A DNA stretch of 64,000 bases from Chamaecyparis obtusa (GCA_027943335.1 BSBK01000963.1:2797946-2861945); one strand, 5' to 3'. Shown: positions 37,214 to 48,710, counted from the stretch's first letter. Notes: a model not told the origin generated them from the letters alone. Made by a program: numbers and translations.

Positions 37214-37922
37214 TGTAATGGATTTAAATTTACACCCTCGTATAAAGGCCATTTTCGCACTTTGTCCCCCCTTAGCCTAAGACAATTCTATCACCCTCAT
37301 TCATCCCTATCATTTTCCAAGTCATCGCTCAGCCAAAAATCTACACAAGAAAGCCATTGTGACACCAGACACATGCACTCTGTGGAGACATATGTGCACT
37401 GTGCTTGCATCTACAAATCTACAGATGTGCAAATAGCTATTGGAGCATTACAAATCTGCCAACCTTCGATTATAACACTCTAAAATGATGGCTTCCTCTG
37501 CAAGATTCCATTCGGGTTCAATAAAAAACCCTTTTGCAAGTCATTTTAGGGTCTCTTGCACTCTCTTGATCTCTCATTCAAATTTCTAAGTCCTGATACT
37601 TGCATTCTAGCTTCCAACACAACCATTATTTTATCTATATCTCCATTTTATTGTTGGTTTTTCCTCCATTGGCGAATAGGTTTCAACTATCTATTGTTCA
37701 TATTCGACACTGCAACACTTTTTCAAGCCTTCTACTCTCTTTTGGAGGGCCTATCTCATATCATCACCATGTCTTTGAGCATATTATTGACTTGATCATT
37801 TCTCTTTTACATTATTTTTGTAGCTATTGTATCTTCAATTCAGTTATCTATCATTGAATATTGTGTCTATTTGGCCTTCCGTGGAGGTGGAGACACCAAA
37901 AAGGGGGTTTGACTAAGGCAAG
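37214..37922 (+). repeat. Partial 3' LTR (5' portion)
   Basis: It starts TGTAATGGATTT right after the polypurine tract and stops at GGCAAG 37922. There a new sequence beginning TTGTAATGATCCC follows, possibly another LTR's start. Confidence 0.78.
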
Positions 37923-38162
37923 TTGTAATGATCCCTTTCTAGAAGAGAATTTAATAATTAATCATAAAATAAAATTAATAAATATCGAATGAATAATAAT
38001 ATTAATATAATAATTAAATTAATATTATTTCATAATACTAATAATATACTATTATATGAAGCATATATAAATAATTATATTTTGACACAACTATAACATG
38101 AATATTAAATATACTCATACCTTTGATTATATATTAGATATTTAAACATAAATATTATATCT

Positions 38163-38245
<83 letters not shown>

Positions 38246-38387
38246 ATATCAAATATTATATCATAAAATATATAAGCTAATTCCTATCACTAAAGGTCAC
38301 GACTTGAATAAATTCTTGACCTTTCCCTCCCACACGGCTATTACTTACGAAGACACCATCAAAATCTAGGAAGAGATACAACATATA
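37923..38387. other. AT-rich spacer with (AT)n at 38166-38242
   Basis: No gene. The array is a plain AT microsatellite of about 77 bp. The spacer ends with ATATA, which also follows the inverted-repeat element at 47107. Confidence 0.75.
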
Positions 38388-38549
38388 GGGGCCGTTTGGT
38401 GCATGGAATTAACTTATCTAGAATAGGCCTAGTCTAGAATAAGGACCTATTCTCGGATTAGTTAATCCTCAAAACAAAAGCTGGAATAATCGATTCTGCG
38501 TTTGGATCCCATAATGTATGAATATGATGAAATAGTGTTCATACCAAAA

Positions 38550-40046
38550 TGAATGGGAGAAATATGAGATCTACTTCTAAATCCAAATTTCCAAAGGAAA
38601 GATCCAAATTGATCAACCAAAAGGTTAATACACAAAAGAATAAATCTATGAAGAATATGAAGGAGGAAGAAAACCTTATATTTCCCTATAAAGAAGATGT
38701 GCTTGAAATCTGAAATAATTGAAAGGCAAATACTAACTTCAAAATAGGGCAGATCTGGAAAATGCTAATTTCTGATGTCTGTGTGCAGTTTCGGGCAATT
38801 ATGCAAATTGTTTCAGACTGGAAATGTCGGGACGAAGAAAACCCAGAAAAATTTTATCTTTCTTACAGTAGGTAGTCTTTGACCCTAATAAAAGGTCAAA
38901 GACTACTTTGAGATTTTGAAGGTCCTCCTTGACTTTATTCACAGATCTCGGAAGTTCACCAAAAAAGGTATCCAAATCCAAATTCAGACCCGCAGTTTTG
39001 CACCTGTACCTGCAAGAAAAAGAGGGTTTTTTTTGTTTGGATGGGGGGTTTGCCTTGGTCAAACCCCAATTTAGGAATTAACCTTGAAATTGTAATGTGC
39101 ATAAACAAAGTAAATGAAACAATTCACCTTGCTTATGTTTAAGTCCTTGTAGAGGATTCGAATCCTTGAATCCACAAGTAGGGATGCTCCAATGGATGTA
39201 GAATGAATGTAGGATGTCTCAAATCAATGGCATTTGATCTTCAAAACCAATCTCGAATGGATCTTTTCATATGAGGAGGCTTGGATGAATATGGATGAAG
39301 AAATCTTCAAGGCCCGGCTCCAAAGAGATCAAATCCTTCAATGGCTAACAATGGATCTCCTTGATGAATGCTTAAATGCTTGAATAGATGCTTGAATGCT
39401 AGGCTTGAGGATTAATGAATGCTTGCTTTCTTTCCTTCTCCTTCTTGCTTTCTTGATCGCTTGATTACACTTGAGAGCTTGAGAAATTGCTTGATGAGAA
39501 TGGATGGAAAAATGAGAGAAGGCTTCCTTTTATAGTGATCTAGGGCACAATCCTCTAGAGAAGGCTAACATTGGGGAATTAAATCCCAATTAACCTTAAC
39601 CCCTAGAAATGGACCCATATTAAATGCAATTTAAGGATTTACCATTCTGAAACCCGAAATGGCCGACCCGGAAGTAGGAAAACAAATATTTCTGAAACCT
39701 AACATCTGGAAATCATGGGAACCTAAAATTTGAAATCTAGGTCAAGGATGAGGTAGACCCCACCCTAGGTCAAGGTCGAGGTCATCCCTGACCTAGGTCA
39801 AGGTTGAGGTCATCTTTGACCCTCAAGGTCATCTTTGACCTTGAGGTCAAAAACCTCAGGACCTCAATCTAGTGTGCTAAGAAATGTAGAAATAAAGTGG
39901 AAAATAGGTGCAGAGAGAAGCAGAATGGGGGGAGAAAGCCATATACATGCAAAGATCTGATCAAGGCACTTAACATGACTCCAGATCACTTACTCAGAGG
40001 GCTAAATTCTCTTATCATGGAAGTGCTTCCATTTTAAGATGATACA
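38550..40046 (-). repeat. 3' LTR of the 38550-46633 element
   Basis: 1497 bp. It has a TATAAAAG box on the minus strand at 39527-39534 and a hairpin dyad at 39818-39848. TTCATACCAAAA, resembling the primer-site junction, lies just outside at 38538-38549. Confidence 0.88.
39818..39848. promoter_or_regulatory. Conserved dyad (hairpin) in LTR
   Basis: GACCCTCAAGGTC, a six-base loop, then GACCTTGAGGTC. The arms pair over 12 bases with one bulge. The same dyad occurs at 28104-28134 and, with changes in one arm, at about 32979-33010 and 46404-46434. It lies in the inferred U3 part, upstream of the TATA box. Confidence 0.65.
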
Positions 40047-40067
40047 TTAAGCCCCCACTTTAGCAAG

Positions 40068-41003
40068 AGTATGGACTCGATGCAAACTCTTGGTAAAGGA
40101 GATCAAAATGAAAAGATAATCATATCGTAATCAAATGGACAAAGAGAAACCTCAAGCCCCCAAGGACTCAAGTCTTCATCGACTCCAAGATCACAATAAG
40201 AGAGACATCTCTAGAGAGAGAGAAAGAGGGTGTGATTATCTCACCCAATGAGAACTTATGTCCCATTGTGAACCACACAAGGAAACAGCACAGCTGGAAA
40301 GATGGAATTGAACCGCCTAGTGAATGTGGCTACTCACTAGTCAACCCATCAAGGATTCATCCTTAGGAATATTCTATTCCATAAGAATAAAACCAAAAGT
40401 AAAAGAGATCCAGTCTTAAGGACACCTCTGACCTTAAGGGATCAAAATAATATATATTTAAAACTGGAGGGATCAAGAGATCCTGAAATATAAATCCATG
40501 CTTTAAGGATTAGTTACTAATCCAAAAAGGGAGAAAAAGGTATCTTGAAAAATAATATATGCATATCGAAAAGTGCGTGTGTTCAATAGGTGAGCAGAGC
40601 ATATGCCCCCATGTTAAAGTCATTGCTAACACTTTAACAGGAGCAATGGCTTTAACAGAAACATAAACAACTCCACTGATTACGTTTCCACTTCGAGATG
40701 CCCCCAGACAAATCAAGGGAAATATCACAGAAACGTATAGAGAACACAGAAGGGATCTACCTACCATGGGGTTAGTATGATCATAAGATAATATATATAT
40801 GATATTATTGCAAATGAATTGACATAATTCCCCAAAGAAAGTAGAACTAAAATCACAAAGGAGGAAAGATCACATAAGATATACGAAGAAGAAATTTTTG
40901 AACCATGACATGGAGACCAAAAAGAATCAGTGCTACCACGTCTTGAATCCAAGCAGATTACATAAGGAAAAATTTACAAACAATAGCACATTTACGACAT
41001 AAC
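40068..41003. other. Non-coding internal region of the 38550 element
   Basis: Shares about 60 bp next to the PPT with the 26739 element (TTTAGCAAGAGTATGG...ACTCTTGGTAAAGGAG). No pol motif was found. Confidence 0.6.
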
Positions 41004-41007
41004 ATGA

Positions 41008-41967
41008 GGGTAAAAGCACAAAGCTGTGTCACGTTTCAGGACAACTTATCAGCACAGCTGAATTTGAGTATTTCTAACTAAAATTATTTTTTGTCAAACA
41101 TATGGTCTAGCTAGATTCATTCTAGCTAAGTTAGATAAGTTCTTCACCTTTTCCAATTGGAAATATCTATTAAATGCATGTTTTATAACAATTACTAAAG
41201 AAATAAAATTATTTTAGAAAAGCAACGTTTCAATAACTCTTACTCTTTTTAATGATTTTTTTTTACAAATATAAAAATACCCTTTTTTAGAGCATAGAGT
41301 CAAGATTATCATCATATAATTTTTATAGTATTTTAATTAGATCTAATATATTATAATTTCAAAATACTACAAGTAGGCATTTTAACATTCGAGAACAAGA
41401 TGCTTCAAAAATAGAAAAAAATAGTAAAGCTTATCAAAAAAATTGAAAATTTATATTTAACACTAGAGGAGAGAGTTATCTTCAAGAGTGTGTAATTTAT
41501 TTTCTGAATGGTGTAGATTTGATAGGGGAAATTTGACGCGAGATGAAAACTGTCGATTTCAAGTATGTTCGACTTTGAGTAGTTATAACAGAGAAAATAT
41601 ACATTGAAAACTAATTTTTCTTCTTTTCTGCACTAGCTATACATTTTATCTATGACATATTTTGAAATCAAAGGAAAAAGAGATTATTTGCATATACTTT
41701 TTTGGTGCGGACAAGACCCTCATTTTTCAACATTTTTCAGCAAGTAAAAAATGGACTTTAAAAATTTTAAAACTATGTGAATTCTTGTTCAAAAAAAATT
41801 AAAAAAATTATAGCCATAAACTTCATCCACTTTTACACGTTTCGTTAGTTTACATCATCTCCAAATTTTAAACATAAATGCTATTTTTATGTCATTAAAG
41901 TTAAAATTTTTGTGTGTTGTTGACTTTTTCCTTTATAAAAGTGTGACACAGCTTTGTACTTTTACCC
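41008..41967. mobile_element. 960-bp inverted-repeat element nested in the LTR element
   Basis: GGGTAAAAGCACAAAGCTGT (41008 on) is repeated in reverse complement at the other end (GGGTAAAAGTACAAAGCTGT, ending at 41967). The arms are about 25 bp with one mismatch. ATGA flanks both ends (41004-41007 and 41968-41971). No transposase is encoded. The superfamily is uncertain, as a 4-bp duplication fits none of the common plant DNA transposons well. Confidence 0.75.
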
Positions 41968-42188
41968 ATGAAACAACGCATAGAAGAATAGAGATACATA
42001 TAGAGGAATTGTACAATAGGTTTGATTCCTTTATCACCTTGCACCAACTGAGTAACAAGGGTTGTATAAAAGAATCTAACAACATTTAGAAAACACATCA
42101 CGGGAGAAGCATAGTATCAACATGAAAACACACAACAAAGCTACCACGAAGGACAAGTCGATCAAGCGTGTCGCCTACTCTCCCCATC

Positions 42189-44830
42189 TCATTTTATATC
42201 ATTTAGGGAAGGTGGGTAACTTGCAAGAGGGACTACATCCAACACAGTAGGAATACTAGCTAGTTCCAAACACGGATCCTCTTGAGAATCATCATGTTCG
42301 ATACTAGGTGTAAGATGCAATTGTGATGAAAGCATATTAGGTAAATCAACGTCAATGTCAATAGTCTCATATTCATCATTAACATCATCAGTGTCATCAA
42401 GAGTATCTTCTTCATCCAAATTAATCAAAATAGGATTTAAGATACAAGTAAAATAATCATAACCATGCATCGTAACATCATTATTAGTAAAAACTTCTTC
42501 TAACACATCATGCATAGGTTTATCTGAAGAAGGTAGAGATCTTTGAAGAGCTGAATTATGAGCTTTAGCTTGAGCATGACACTTCTTACGACGTTCATTA
42601 GAAGATCGATTACATTTTTCTTTACTTGAAATAGGTTGAGAACTAGGAGGAACAACCACAGGATCCTTCACAGGTCATTTAGGAAGATCAATAGGATTAT
42701 CAACAATAGGAGGAACTTGATTAATAGAACTAGAAGCCATAATTAAAGGAGGTATGGTAGGTGTAGCAAAAATACCACGATTAAAATCCATAGGAGGTAT
42801 ACTTAATTCGAGAATCTTACAATGTTTATAAGCTTATATGAATGGAAAAGATTATCAGGTCGAGGAGGACATGAGTTAGGTAATGAAGGCCAAAATAAAT
42901 CAAGAGCAGCACAATCTCTAGGCCTAGAAGGTTGATGTAAACTATGATTAACCATCTTCACTTCTTCATCATGAACAAATTTAAGACATTTATGGATAGG
43001 TGAAGCAATAGCATGCATGGCATTTAACCATGGCAAACCTAGCTTAACTTGAAATTGATCAAATGTAGGAACAATGACAAAGGTGGTGTTCACAATTTTT
43101 CCACAAAGTTCAACCGGCAAATTAATAGAACCAAATGATGGATAAAGAAAACCATTACAAGTTTTAATCCACACATCCGATGTATCATAAGAATCACATT
43201 GTAAGCTTTTCATAAAAAGATTTTCTTCAGTAATAACATTGACTAAGGATGTAAGATCAACAAGAGAACCACGAGTAAGTTTCTGAGAAATCCTAGCGTA
43301 TATATAAAGGGGACCATCAGGAGCTTTAATAGTCTCAAAGTCATCAAAGGTAATCAAAATTTCCCAAGGTCTTTTATTCTTAGGTTGTTGTCAAGTTTTA
43401 GGTTGAGTTTTCAATTTAGGCTTAGGTTTTGGTTGAGGTTGAGATTGAACTTGAGGTTGAATCTGAGGTTGAGGTTGAGGTGGAGATATAGATTGACCAA
43501 CATGCTCCACTTGATTAATAACATGATTGAGATCATCCATCTTTGAATCATATACAATTTCCATAGAAGATGGCTAAGCAATGGTATTAGTATCATGCGC
43601 GGACAAAGGATTCGTATAGATTTGAAGGTTTTGATTAGGAGGAGAGACATATTTGTTCCCACTACCATCAAGATTATCAACAGATAAGGCATTAGAATCA
43701 ATTAAGTCTTGAACCTTATGTTTTATAGAATAACACTTCTCAGTATCATGACCATTCTAACGATGATATTGACAAAAAGCTTTAGGATCAAAAGATTTAG
43801 ATGCAATTGTAGCAGGTAAAAGAGGTCGAATAGGAGGTAAAGTAATCATATTAGCAGTTAACAACCTATTCATAATAGAATGTAAAGATTCAGAAAGAGG
43901 AGCAAATGTATAATTTAATCGAAAACTAGTAGATGCAGAAGTGGCATTGTGAGATGCAACAACAACTTGATCAGCAACTGCATTCGCTTGTTTGTTTATC
44001 TTGACATAGTTGTTGAATTTTTGAAATTTGTTTGGATTGGGAGAAGCATCACTTTTATCAACTGGAACAGGAGCCATTGGAGTGTTTCTCTCAAATTGAC
44101 TCACTTGTAATTGATAATGATGAAGTGCTACACAAAGTTGTTGAAAAGAGGTAAATTTAGTAAGCGGAATCTTATCTCTAATATCCTTTTGCAAATTTGA
44201 AATAAACATATGTTGAATATCAATATCAGGAACATGATAGGAAATCTGAGCATACAAATGCTTAAATCTACCAATAAATTCAATTAATTTTTCCTTAACA
44301 CTCATAGGAGAAATGGGAACCGTCACAGTCACCAAAGAAGGAATATAGGTAGGAACACTAGGTAAATGATTAGAAGAGGGTTCTACACTAGTGATAGGAG
44401 GAATCAACCCTAAGTCTTGAGCTTCTTGAGCTAAAGGCTTAACATTTGAATGCACAAGATGAGTAATACCACACAAGAGGTTAACACCTTGATCACTATC
44501 ACGAAGAACATTCTTAAGAGCCTCTATAGCTTGGATAAAATCTTGATTATGGTTTTCTTGAATAAGCCAATTACCCATTTTATCAAGTTCAGTTGAAAGT
44601 TTTTGGACTTGTTTAGGAGGAACTCTTAAAGAATCATCCTCATCATGAGATGAGTGAGAATATTTTTGCTCCATAATAGGATTGGAATCATGAAGAATCA
44701 AATTATCATCTGGGATCCTAGGGAAAGGAGAGGAAGATTCAGGATCAAAGGCACCCATGAGTCTACGACTTCTTCTAATTGGAATGTTATAAGTAGGACT
44801 AGTAGTAGTAAAGCTCATAAACCAATTCAA
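42189..44830 (-). pseudogene. Gypsy-type gag and aspartic protease, decayed
   Basis: From ATG 44830. The gag is about 357 codons with IEFIGRFKHLYAQISYHVPD and FISNLQKDIRDKIPL (about residues 185-225). A knuckle CQYHR-stop-NGHDTEKC (43770-43720) and the following VQDLIDSNAL are typical of Tat-type gags. A Gln/Pro-rich linker follows. The protease-like region (about 43290-42950) has RGSLVDLTSLVNVITEENL, where DLT stands for the catalytic D[ST]G, and LGLPWLNAMHAIASPIHKCL. The frame changes between about 42835 and 42671, and an acidic tail ends at TAG/TAA near 42189. Stops at about 43758, 43574, 43390 and 42676 break it. The loss of the usual Gly after the catalytic Asp is a further sign of decay. 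Confidence 0.82.
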
Positions 44831-45037
44831 TGCAAATGAACTAAACTAAGAATGCATAAAACATGAATATTTTTGTATTTTGAAAGAAATTTTGCAATTT
44901 TTTTGTATTTTTGAAATCTAATTAGCATGCAAGATTTAACATAAAAGAGAAATCTAATACTAACAAGATAAAAAGAAATCTAATACCATAAACACAATAG
45001 GGCATCTAATTCCATAAAAGAAAGGAGAGTAAGTATG

Positions 45038-45136
45038 TTGGGTTCACCAAAATGAATAATGAAGGTGAACACACACAATAAGACAAAGGGAAATCTAACA
45101 CCAAAAAGAAAGAGAGTAAGCTAGTCAGGTTCACCA
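45038..45136 (-). other. Duplicated primer-binding-site region
   Basis: GTCAGGTTCACCAAAATGAAT (45124 on) adjoins the LTR, and a second copy, GTTGGGTTCACCAAAATGAA, lies at about 45038-45057. On the minus strand each reads TGGTGAACC(T/C)(G/A)AC. The 26739 element has only one copy. Confidence 0.65.
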
Positions 45137-45139
45137 AAA

Positions 45140-46633
45140 TGAATGGAGGAAATATGAGATCTACTTCTAAATCCAAATTCCCAAAGAAAAGATCCAAGTT
45201 GATCAACCAAAAGGTTAATACACAAAAGAATCAATCTATGGAGAATATGGAGGAAAAAAACCTTATATTTCCTTATAAAGAAGATGTGCTTGAAATCTAA
45301 AATAATTGAAAGGCAAATACTAACCTCAAAATAGGGCAGATCTGGAAAATGCTAATTTCTAATGTCTGTGTGTAGTTTCGGGCAATTCTGCAACCTCTTT
45401 CAGACTGGAAATGTCGAGATGAAGAAAACCCAGAAAACTTTTATCTTTCTGACAATAGGTAGTCTTTGACCCCGATAAAAGGTCAAAGACCACTTTAAGA
45501 TTTTGAAGGGTGTCCTTGACTTTGTTCGCAGATCTCAGAAGTTCACCGAAAAGGGTATCCAAATCCAAATTCAAATCCGTGGTTCCGCACCTGTACGTGC
45601 AAGAAAAAGAGGGTTTTTTTTTGTTTGAATGGGGGGTTTTCCTTGGTCAAATCCCAATTTAGGAATTAACCTTGAAATTGTAATGTGCATAAACAAAGTA
45701 GATGAAACAATTCACCTTGCTTATGTTTAAGTCCTTGTAGAGGATTCGAATCCTTGAATCCACAAGTAGGGATGCTCCAATAAATGTAGAATGAATGTAG
45801 GATGTCTCAAATCAATGGCATTTGATCTTCAACACCAATCTTGAATGGATCTTTTCATATGAGGAGGCTTGGATGAATATGGATGAAGAAATTTTCAAAG
45901 GGGCTCCAAAGAGATTGAATCCTTCAATGGCTAACAATGGATCTCCTTGATGGATGCTTGAATGCTTGAATGGATGCTTGAATGCTAGGCTTGAGGATGA
46001 ATGAATTCTTGCTTGTTTTCCTTCTCCTTCTTGCTTGCTTGATCACTTGATTGCACTTGAGAGCTTGAGAGATTGCCTGATGAGAATGGATGGAAAAATG
46101 AGAAGAAGGCTTCCTTTTATAGTGATCTAGGGCACAATCCTTTAGAGAAGGCCGACATTGGGGAATTAAATCCCAATTAACCTTAACCCCTAGAAATGGA
46201 CCCATGTTAAATGCAATTTAAGGATTTACCATTCCGAAACCCGAAAGGGCTGATCCGGAAGCAGGAAAACAAATATTTCTGAAACCTGACATCCAAAAAT
46301 CATGGGAACTTGAAATTTGAAATATGGGTCAAGGACGAGGTAGACCCTGCCCTAGGTCAGGGTCGAGGTCATCCTTGACCTAGGTCAGGGTTGAGGTCAT
46401 CTTTGACAGTCAAGGTCGTCTTTGACCTTAAGGTCAAAAACCTCAAGACCTCAATCTAGAGTGCTAAGAAATGTAGAAATAAAGTGGAAAACAGGTGCAG
46501 AGAGAAGCAGAACGATGGGAGAAAGCCAAATACATGCAAAGACCCGATCAAGGTGCTTAACATGATCCCAGACCACTTACTCGGAGGGCTAAATGCTCTT
46601 ATCATGGAAGTGCTTCCATTTTAAGATGATACA
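45140..46633 (-). repeat. 5' LTR of the 38550-46633 element
   Basis: 1494 bp, aligned with 38550-40046. It has a TATAAAAG box on the minus strand at 46114-46121 and a dyad at about 46404-46434. Confidence 0.88.
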
Positions 46634-47111
46634 ATGTGAAATTGGAATAAGAATTATTTTTCATTTTTTTAATTTTTTATTTTTGAACTTATCATTTTTG
46701 TTGTTGGGTTTTTAATTAAAATATATATGTATTTTTAACTTATATATTTTTAAATTAAAATATGTATTACTAACTTAAATAAATAAGATTATTAAAAATT
46801 TAAATTATAAAAAAAAATTGTAAAAAAAATAATATTATAAAAAAATAAGATTATAATCCCTTAACTGTTCACGCACGGACCCGAAAAACTTATACATTTT
46901 GATGTAATTTCGAATCCATGAAAAGCTTATTCCTGGAATAAAATGAATTCCACCTTTTTTTTGGAATTAACTAATGCAAGCATTTGGCTAAAAATGGGAA
47001 TATTTTCTAATTTGAGAATTCAAAAAATAGCCACAAAAAACAAATTAGTTTATTCTTGCATTCAATAATGCCTATTCCAGGTTAATTCCAAGCACCAAAT
47101 GGGCCCATATA

Positions 47112-48200
47112 GTTTTCTAAAACACATAAATGAGGGCATCATAGATAGATAACATCTTATTTTCATCACTGGACAAAAACATTTAGGTGTTGGAAAGAAC
47201 ACAAACATCATTCAGACACCATCGAATAAATGATTAATATAATAGTCTGTTTACTTCTTAAAAACCATGATTTCTGAAGGTTGCATTTGATACATTATCT
47301 TGAGACTAAGGAACTACATACAGAACCAATGCATCTAGAGGAGGAAACACTAATATATGGAGAATGGCATGTATGGGTTGCACCAGCTTGGGCAAAATCA
47401 AAGGGGAACTGTAATTCATATTTCCCTGTCAAAGTATATGAGATGGCATGACTCATCTAAGAATTCTTTTTGGAGTGCTCGTACATCATCTACAGGCAGG
47501 GACTATTCAAGGATGATATAAAAAAATGAATATGTTTAGAGAGTCACACAACTCAAATATAGTCAGCAAATGTTAAGAGTTGTAAATAGACAACAAGGAT
47601 TAGAAGAATCATTCTTATCACTGATAAAACATTTAGGTCCATCGTCTACAAAGGCGACTGAGAATGCAGAATGGTATCAAATTGTACAGAACTTGATCAA
47701 GATCCTTTCTAGCATGATTATCACCTGGAAAAACACCACTATGAACATACAAACCCAGTGGTCATTGGAAAAGCAATATACGTCATTCCCATGTTTAGAT
47801 CCAAGGAGTCTGTAGTCATTGGAATTTTCACCTGAAGGAATCTAATCATATTATTTGGAGGAATTCAGATATTATATCTTATCCTTATTACATAAAGTGA
47901 GTCTCAATAGTTCAAAATATTCCCAAAGGTCGTCATAAGATAATTGGGGATCACAACATCAATAATTATATATCATCCTTAGATATGTATTTTCAAATTC
48001 AAAACCATATCGTTTGTACACCAAACCTTGGATGATAGTGGTGATTTTCATTGTAATCCATTTTGATAGAAAAAAATCTGATCTTTGAAATTGTATTGAT
48101 TTTGTGTCTTGGTTTCCTTGTATCAATTAGGACATTGCATTCATTCCCTAATTGGGAGTTTTAGGGAAAGTTGGGTAAAGTGCTATTTGGGGTCATTTCA
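47112..48200 (+). repeat. Possible LTR, right end at 48200
   Basis: The sequence ends GGTCATTTCA just before an initiator-Met primer site, which is the layout of a plus-strand 5' LTR. The left boundary is unknown and no partner LTR was found. Short frames inside (for example 47570-47815) look non-coding. Confidence 0.45.
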
Positions 48201-48202
48201 AG

Positions 48203-48214
48203 TGGTATCAAAGC
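48203..48214 (+). other. Primer-binding site (initiator tRNA-Met)
   Basis: TGGTATCAAAGC, preceded by AG and a TTCA end. A short Met-initiated frame (MEQQTSSHK) follows near 48294 and soon stops, as if a gag start had been cut off. Confidence 0.7.
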
Positions 48215-48710
48215 ATGATCCTTCCATCCCAGGGTAGAAGAAGATATACAAAAATCAATCATTGTGAAAGGATTAATGCAAATGATAAAAGCCATGGAGC
48301 AACAAACAAGTAGTCACAAGCCTACTACCTAATATTGCATCCAAAAAGGAAGATAAGTCACTATTATATTATTTAATTTTTTTTGCAATCAGTAATGTCC
48401 TAACAATATCATAGCAGAAAACAAAGATAAGTTCTCTTTTCAAAATTATGCATAGGATTATTAAAATAAATTTTATCATTTTAGATAAATCAATAACTAT
48501 GATAATGCGGGTAATTAACCTCACAAGTAGCATGTCAAAGAACATAGGATAGGGGGTTTTTGGAGGGAGAGGGAGAGTAATCTAATCACATTGAGGGGGA
48601 GAGTCTCAAAATGGGTAAGAACCATGAGGGAACCTCTTGTAGATTTTTTCACGTGCTCTTGGCACAATAATTCCACCATCCTACATTGGAGCTAGCAATG
48701 GGGAAAATGT

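Larger units (their letters stand above)
33463..37922 (+). mobile_element. Gypsy-type LTR element truncated at both outer ends
   Basis: A partial 5' LTR (33463-34305) ends CCCCACA. It is followed by primer site TGGTGAACCTGACG (34309-34322), a 2.9-kb internal region, polypurine tract CTAAAGTGGGGGAAAA (37198-37213) and a partial 3' LTR (37214-37922). The two LTR pieces overlap over about 130 bp (33463-33591 and 37785-37922), starting TTTCTCTTTTACATTATT and ending GACTAAGGCAAG. The 5' copy lacks its start and the 3' copy lacks its end, so no TSD can be seen. No RT or integrase is visible. The shared primer site links it to the 26739 and 38550 elements. Confidence 0.82.
38550..46633 (-). mobile_element. 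Gag-protease-only gypsy-type LTR element (TR-GAG-like), 8.08 kb
   Basis: The LTRs are 38550-40046 and 45140-46633, related to but diverged from the LTRs of the 26739 element. On the minus strand it runs 5' LTR, primer site TGGTGAACCTGAC (45136-45124), gag-protease (44830-42189), non-coding region, polypurine tract (40067-40047), 3' LTR. RT, RNase H and integrase are absent, so it depends on another element. The gag and protease style suggests the Tat branch. A clean TSD is not visible: AATGTG follows at the right and AATAGTG precedes at the left, separated from the LTR by a primer-site-like copy. Confidence 0.88.
38388..47106. mobile_element. Small terminal-inverted-repeat transposon (MITE-like) split by an LTR element
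   Basis: GGGGCCGTTTGGTGCATGG (38388 on) is matched in reverse complement by the end at 47106 (GGGCCCATTTGGTGCTTGG). The similarity continues through GAATTAAC and GAATAGGC. ATATA flanks both ends (38383-38387 and 47107-47111). Without the nested LTR element it is about 635 bp and non-coding. TIRs of this type are common in plant PIF/Harbinger-like and hAT-like MITEs. The flanking duplication is AT-only and so weak evidence for either superfamily. Confidence 0.78.

Noticed and set aside
43411..43701. Leu/Asn-rich 96-codon minus-strand frame
   Set aside because: It is the shifted frame of the gag linker; the in-frame reading gives the Gln/Pro-rich linker between knuckle and protease.
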